Assembly (NCBI RefSeq): GCF_036226465.1
Contig: NZ_CP108476.1
Location: 5,766,001-5,830,000 of the forward strand
Length of the DNA: 64,000 bases
Source of the DNA: Kitasatospora sp. NBC_01250
Lineage (GTDB): Bacteria; Actinomycetota; Actinomycetes; Streptomycetales; Streptomycetaceae
Direction: 5' to 3'
The notes below the pieces were generated by a model. The model made no database searches. It worked only from the letters and a program-made list of their open reading frames with translations, and had not been told where the DNA came from. A program made the position numbers and the translations under genes. Positions 61,639 through 64,000 of this stretch are shown here, one piece after another (positions within the stretch are counted from its first letter, which is position 1; every line of letters starts with the position of its first letter).

Positions 61639-64000
61639 TCAGGCCGGACGCAGCCAGAGGGTGGCCAGTGGCGGGATCATCAGCTCGGTGCTGCGCGGCT
61701 GGCCGTTCCACTCCACCGGCTCGGCCTTCAGCACGACGGGGTTGCCGACGCCGCTGCCGCCGTAGCGCCCGGCGTCGGTGTTGAGCGCCTCGGTCCACAG
61801 CTGGTCGGCGCCGCCGAGGCTGGGCAGGCCGACCCGGTGCCCGTGCCGGACCACCGGGGAGAAGTTGCAGACCACCACGAGCGGGGGGCCGTCGAGGGGG
61901 TAGCGGACGAAGGAGAGCAGGTTGTCCTCGGCGGCGCCGCCGTCCAGCCAGCGGAAGCCGTCGGGGCTGGTGTCCTGCTCCCACAGCGCCGGGGTGGCGC
62001 GGTAGGTGCGGTTGAGCTCGCCGATCAGGCGCTGCACGCCCCGGTGCTCCTCGGCGGCGGGCCAGTCGGGGTCGAGCACCCACCACTGCGGGCCCTGTTC
62101 GTGGTCCCACTCGGCGCCCTGGGCGAACTCCTGTCCCATGAAGAGCAGTTGCTTGCCCGGGTGGGCCCACATGAAGCCGAGGTAGGCGCGGTGGTTGGCG
62201 CGCTGCTGCCACCAGTCGCCGGGCATCTTGCTGACCAGCGCCTGCTTGCCGTGCACCACCTCGTCGTGCGAGATCGGCAGCACGTAGTTCTCGGAGTAGG
62301 CATAGACCATCGAGAAGGTGATCTCGTTGTGGTGGTACTTGCGGTGCACCGGCTCCTTGGCGATGTAGACCAGCGAGTCGTGCATCCAGCCCATGTTCCA
62401 CTTGAGGCCGAAGCCCAGGCCGCCGCTGTCGGTGGGGCGGGTCACGCCGTCCCAGGCGGTGGACTCCTCGGCGATGGTGACCACCCCGGGGCAGCGCCGG
62501 TAGACGGTGGCGTTCATCTCCTGGAGGAAGGCCACCGCGTCCAGGTTCTCCCGCCCGCCGTGCTCGTTGGGGGCCCACTGGCCGTCCTGGCGGGAGTAGT
62601 CGAGGTAGAGCATCGAGGCGACCGCGTCCACCCGCAGGCCGTCGATGTGGAACTCCTCGCACCAGTACACCGCGTTGGCCACCAGGAAGTTGCGCACCTC
62701 GGTACGGCCGTAGTCGAAGGTGAGGGTTCCCCAGTCGGGGTGCTCGGCGCGGCGCGGGTCGGCGGGCTCGTAGAGCGGGGTGCCGTCGAAGCGGGCGAGC
62801 GCGAAGTCGTCCTTGGGGAAGTGCGCGGGCACCCAGTCGACGATCACCCCGATCCCGGCCTGGTGCAGCGCGTCCACCAGGTACCGGAAGTCGTCCGGCG
62901 AGCCCAGCCGGGCGGTGGGGGCGTAGAACCCGGACACCTGGTAGCCCCAGGAACCGCCGAAGGGATGCTCCATCACCGGCAGGAACTCCACATGCGTGAA
63001 GTTCAACTCCCGCAGATACGCAGGCAGTTCCTCGGCCAGCTCACGGTAGCCCAACCCCGGCCGCCAGGAGGCCGGATGCAGCTCGTAGACCGACATCGGC
63101 GCGCGGTGGTGCTGGGTGCGGGCGCGGCGGGCCAGCCAGTCGGCGTCGTTCCAGGTGTAGTCGCTGTGGTGCACCACCGAGGCGGTGGCCGGCGGGCACT
63201 GGGCGGCGCGGGCGAGCGGGTCGGCCTTCTGCAGCAACCGCCCGTCCCGGGTGCGGATCTCGTACTTGTAGAGCGCACCTTCGCCCAGCCCCGGTACGAA
63301 CAGCTCCCAGACGCCGCTCGCGCCCAGCGAGCGCATCGGGAACCCGGTGCCGTCCCAGTGGTTGAAGTCGCCCACCAGGCGCACCCCGACGGCGCTGGGG
63401 GCCCAGACGGCGAAGGCCGTCCCGGTCACGCCCTCCACCGTGCGCAGGTGCGAGCCGAGCACCCGCCAGAGCTGCTCATGGCGGCCCTCGCGGATCAGGT
63501 GCAGGTCCAACTCGCCCAGCGTGGGCGGCAGTCGGTAACCGTCCTGCTGGGCCAGCGGCGCGCAGCCCGGGTAGGCCACGGTCAACTGGTAGGCCGGGAT
63601 GGCCGAGCCGGGCAGCAGGCCGGTGAAGAGGCCGGCCTGCTGGTGGGTCAACTCGGCCGGTCCGTACACGGTTTCGATGGTCACCCGGTCGGCGAGCGGT
63701 CGCAGCACCCGGATCGCGGTGCCGCCGGTGGTGGGGTGCGCGCCGAGCAGGGCGTGCGGGTCGTGGTGCGCGCCGTTCACCAGCCGGTCGATCTCGGCCG
63801 GCGGCAGCGGCGCCTCGGCCAGCCGCAGGACCGGGACGTCGGCCCCGCGCGGTGGCGCGTCCATCAGGGCCGGGGCCGGGGCCGGGGTCGGAGCGGGGCC
63901 CGGCGCCGGTGCTTCGGGTGCCTCGGCGCCGGCCCGGGTGGCCGGCGGCTCGGCCGCGGGCGTGCCGCGCCGGGGCGCCTGCGCGGCACGCGGACCGCCG
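61639..64000 (-). CDS. glgB: 1,4-alpha-glucan branching enzyme (5' end outside window)
   Basis: Introduces alpha-1,6 branches into glycogen. The gene runs leftward from the window edge. The ATG at 63864 has no ribosome site, and the frame continues upstream through 45 Ala/Pro/Gly-rich codons to the end of the window with no start, so the N-terminal extension usual for streptomycete GlgB probably begins outside. From 63864 the sequence is 741 residues: N-terminal branching-enzyme modules (CBM48-type), a GH13 barrel with nucleophile Asp in GLRVDAVASM, acid Glu in TIAEESTAW and a third Asp in ISHDEVVHG, and the C-terminal beta domain ending WLRPA. Actinobacteria often pair it with GlgE; no GlgE gene is in view. 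Confidence 0.95.
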   Translation of the reverse strand, partial: GGPRAAQAPRRGTPAAEPPATRAGAEAPEAPAPGPAPTPAPAPALMDAPPRGADVPVLRLAEAPLPPAEIDRLVNGAHHDPHALLGAHPTTGGTAIRVLRPLADRVTIETVYGPAELTHQQAGLFTGLLPGSAIPAYQLTVAYPGCAPLAQQDGYRLPPTLGELDLHLIREGRHEQLWRVLGSHLRTVEGVTGTAFAVWAPSAVGVRLVGDFNHWDGTGFPMRSLGASGVWELFVPGLGEGALYKYEIRTRDGRLLQKADPLARAAQCPPATASVVHHSDYTWNDADWLARRARTQHHRAPMSVYELHPASWRPGLGYRELAEELPAYLRELNFTHVEFLPVMEHPFGGSWGYQVSGFYAPTARLGSPDDFRYLVDALHQAGIGVIVDWVPAHFPKDDFALARFDGTPLYEPADPRRAEHPDWGTLTFDYGRTEVRNFLVANAVYWCEEFHIDGLRVDAVASMLYLDYSRQDGQWAPNEHGGRENLDAVAFLQEMNATVYRRCPGVVTIAEESTAWDGVTRPTDSGGLGFGLKWNMGWMHDSLVYIAKEPVHRKYHHNEITFSMVYAYSENYVLPISHDEVVHGKQALVSKMPGDWWQQRANHRAYLGFMWAHPGKQLLFMGQEFAQGAEWDHEQGPQWWVLDPDWPAAEEHRGVQRLIGELNRTYRATPALWEQDTSPDGFRWLDGGAAEDNLLSFVRYPLDGPPLVVVCNFSPVVRHGHRVGLPSLGGADQLWTEALNTDAGRYGGSGVGNPVVLKAEPVEWNGQPRSTELMIPPLATLWLRPA

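Overview
The window is chromosomal DNA of a high-GC actinomycete, almost certainly a member of the Streptomycetaceae (Streptomyces or Kitasatospora). The evidence is the very high GC content, the use of GTG and TTG starts, the paired coiled-coil polarity and cytoskeleton genes filP and scy, an isobutyryl-CoA mutase large subunit, the SCO5389-type protein, and a gene order I remember from the S. coelicolor SCO5357-SCO5440 region. The order rho, rpmE, prfA, prmC, tsaC, wecA-like, atp operon, DUF2550, cobalamin adenosyltransferase, nucS, epimerase, thiolase, thioredoxin-like, glgB is also, from memory, that of Mycobacterium tuberculosis Rv1297-Rv1326c, so the backbone is old. No rRNA, tRNA, CRISPR array or transposase was recognised.

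Layout. 1-9.9 kb: translation and envelope housekeeping (rho, cut at the window edge; an LCP ligase; rpmE behind a sigma-R-type promoter; prfA; prmC; tsaC; a tyrosine phosphatase; an aberrant serine hydroxymethyltransferase; a WecA-like transferase), closed by a 26-bp perfect hairpin. 9.9-13.1 kb: an accessory island between the wecA-like gene and the atp operon. It holds an intact phosphopantetheinyl transferase / phosphopantetheinyl hydrolase pair (pptT-pptH type), then a 1.6-kb graveyard of natural-product genes: a GDP-fucose-synthase-like remnant, a polyketide thioesterase remnant, an acyltransferase/ketoreductase/ACP chimera with a frameshift, and the tail of a KAS III-like enzyme. 13.2-21.3 kb: atpIBEFHAGDC behind a Rex-type operator, with a terminator-like hairpin between atpD and atpC. 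21.5-30.8 kb: DUF2550, cobalamin adenosyltransferase, a two-component system, 3-hydroxybutyryl-CoA dehydrogenase, a STAS protein, a membrane-anchored NTPase-like protein with a defective P-loop, the mismatch endonuclease nucS and the SCO5389 homologue. 30.9-35.6 kb: a flavin monooxygenase, a small Cys/His protein, an ABC-2 exporter pair and an alpha/beta hydrolase.

35.7-41.5 kb holds filP and a very long scy, the organisers of apical growth. 41.9-49.6 kb is rich in acyl-CoA chemistry: methylmalonyl-CoA epimerase, acetyl-CoA acetyltransferase, the mutase chaperone meaB, and icmA, whose Phe80/Gln198 pair marks it as isobutyryl-CoA rather than methylmalonyl-CoA mutase. Two MarR regulators, two DUF3817 membrane proteins and a DUF2127 membrane protein are mixed in. 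49.6-55.2 kb carries a TetR regulator, a thioredoxin-TPR protein and a three-gene uncharacterised exported/membrane cassette (DUF6230-like, DUF6114-like, and a secreted low-complexity protein). 55.3-64 kb holds pyk, ackA and pta (one likely transcription unit), a membrane-anchored esterase and glgB, which runs off the right edge.

The genes fit together around acetyl-/butyryl-/methylmalonyl-CoA flux. Thiolase and Hbd make 3-hydroxybutyryl-CoA, IcmA interconverts butyryl- and isobutyryl-CoA using adenosylcobalamin supplied by the adenosyltransferase and protected by MeaB, Mce handles methylmalonyl-CoA, and Pta-AckA-Pyk and GlgB link this to acetate, glycolysis and storage glycogen. Several start codons lie 6-7 bases after a TANNNT box and look leaderless.
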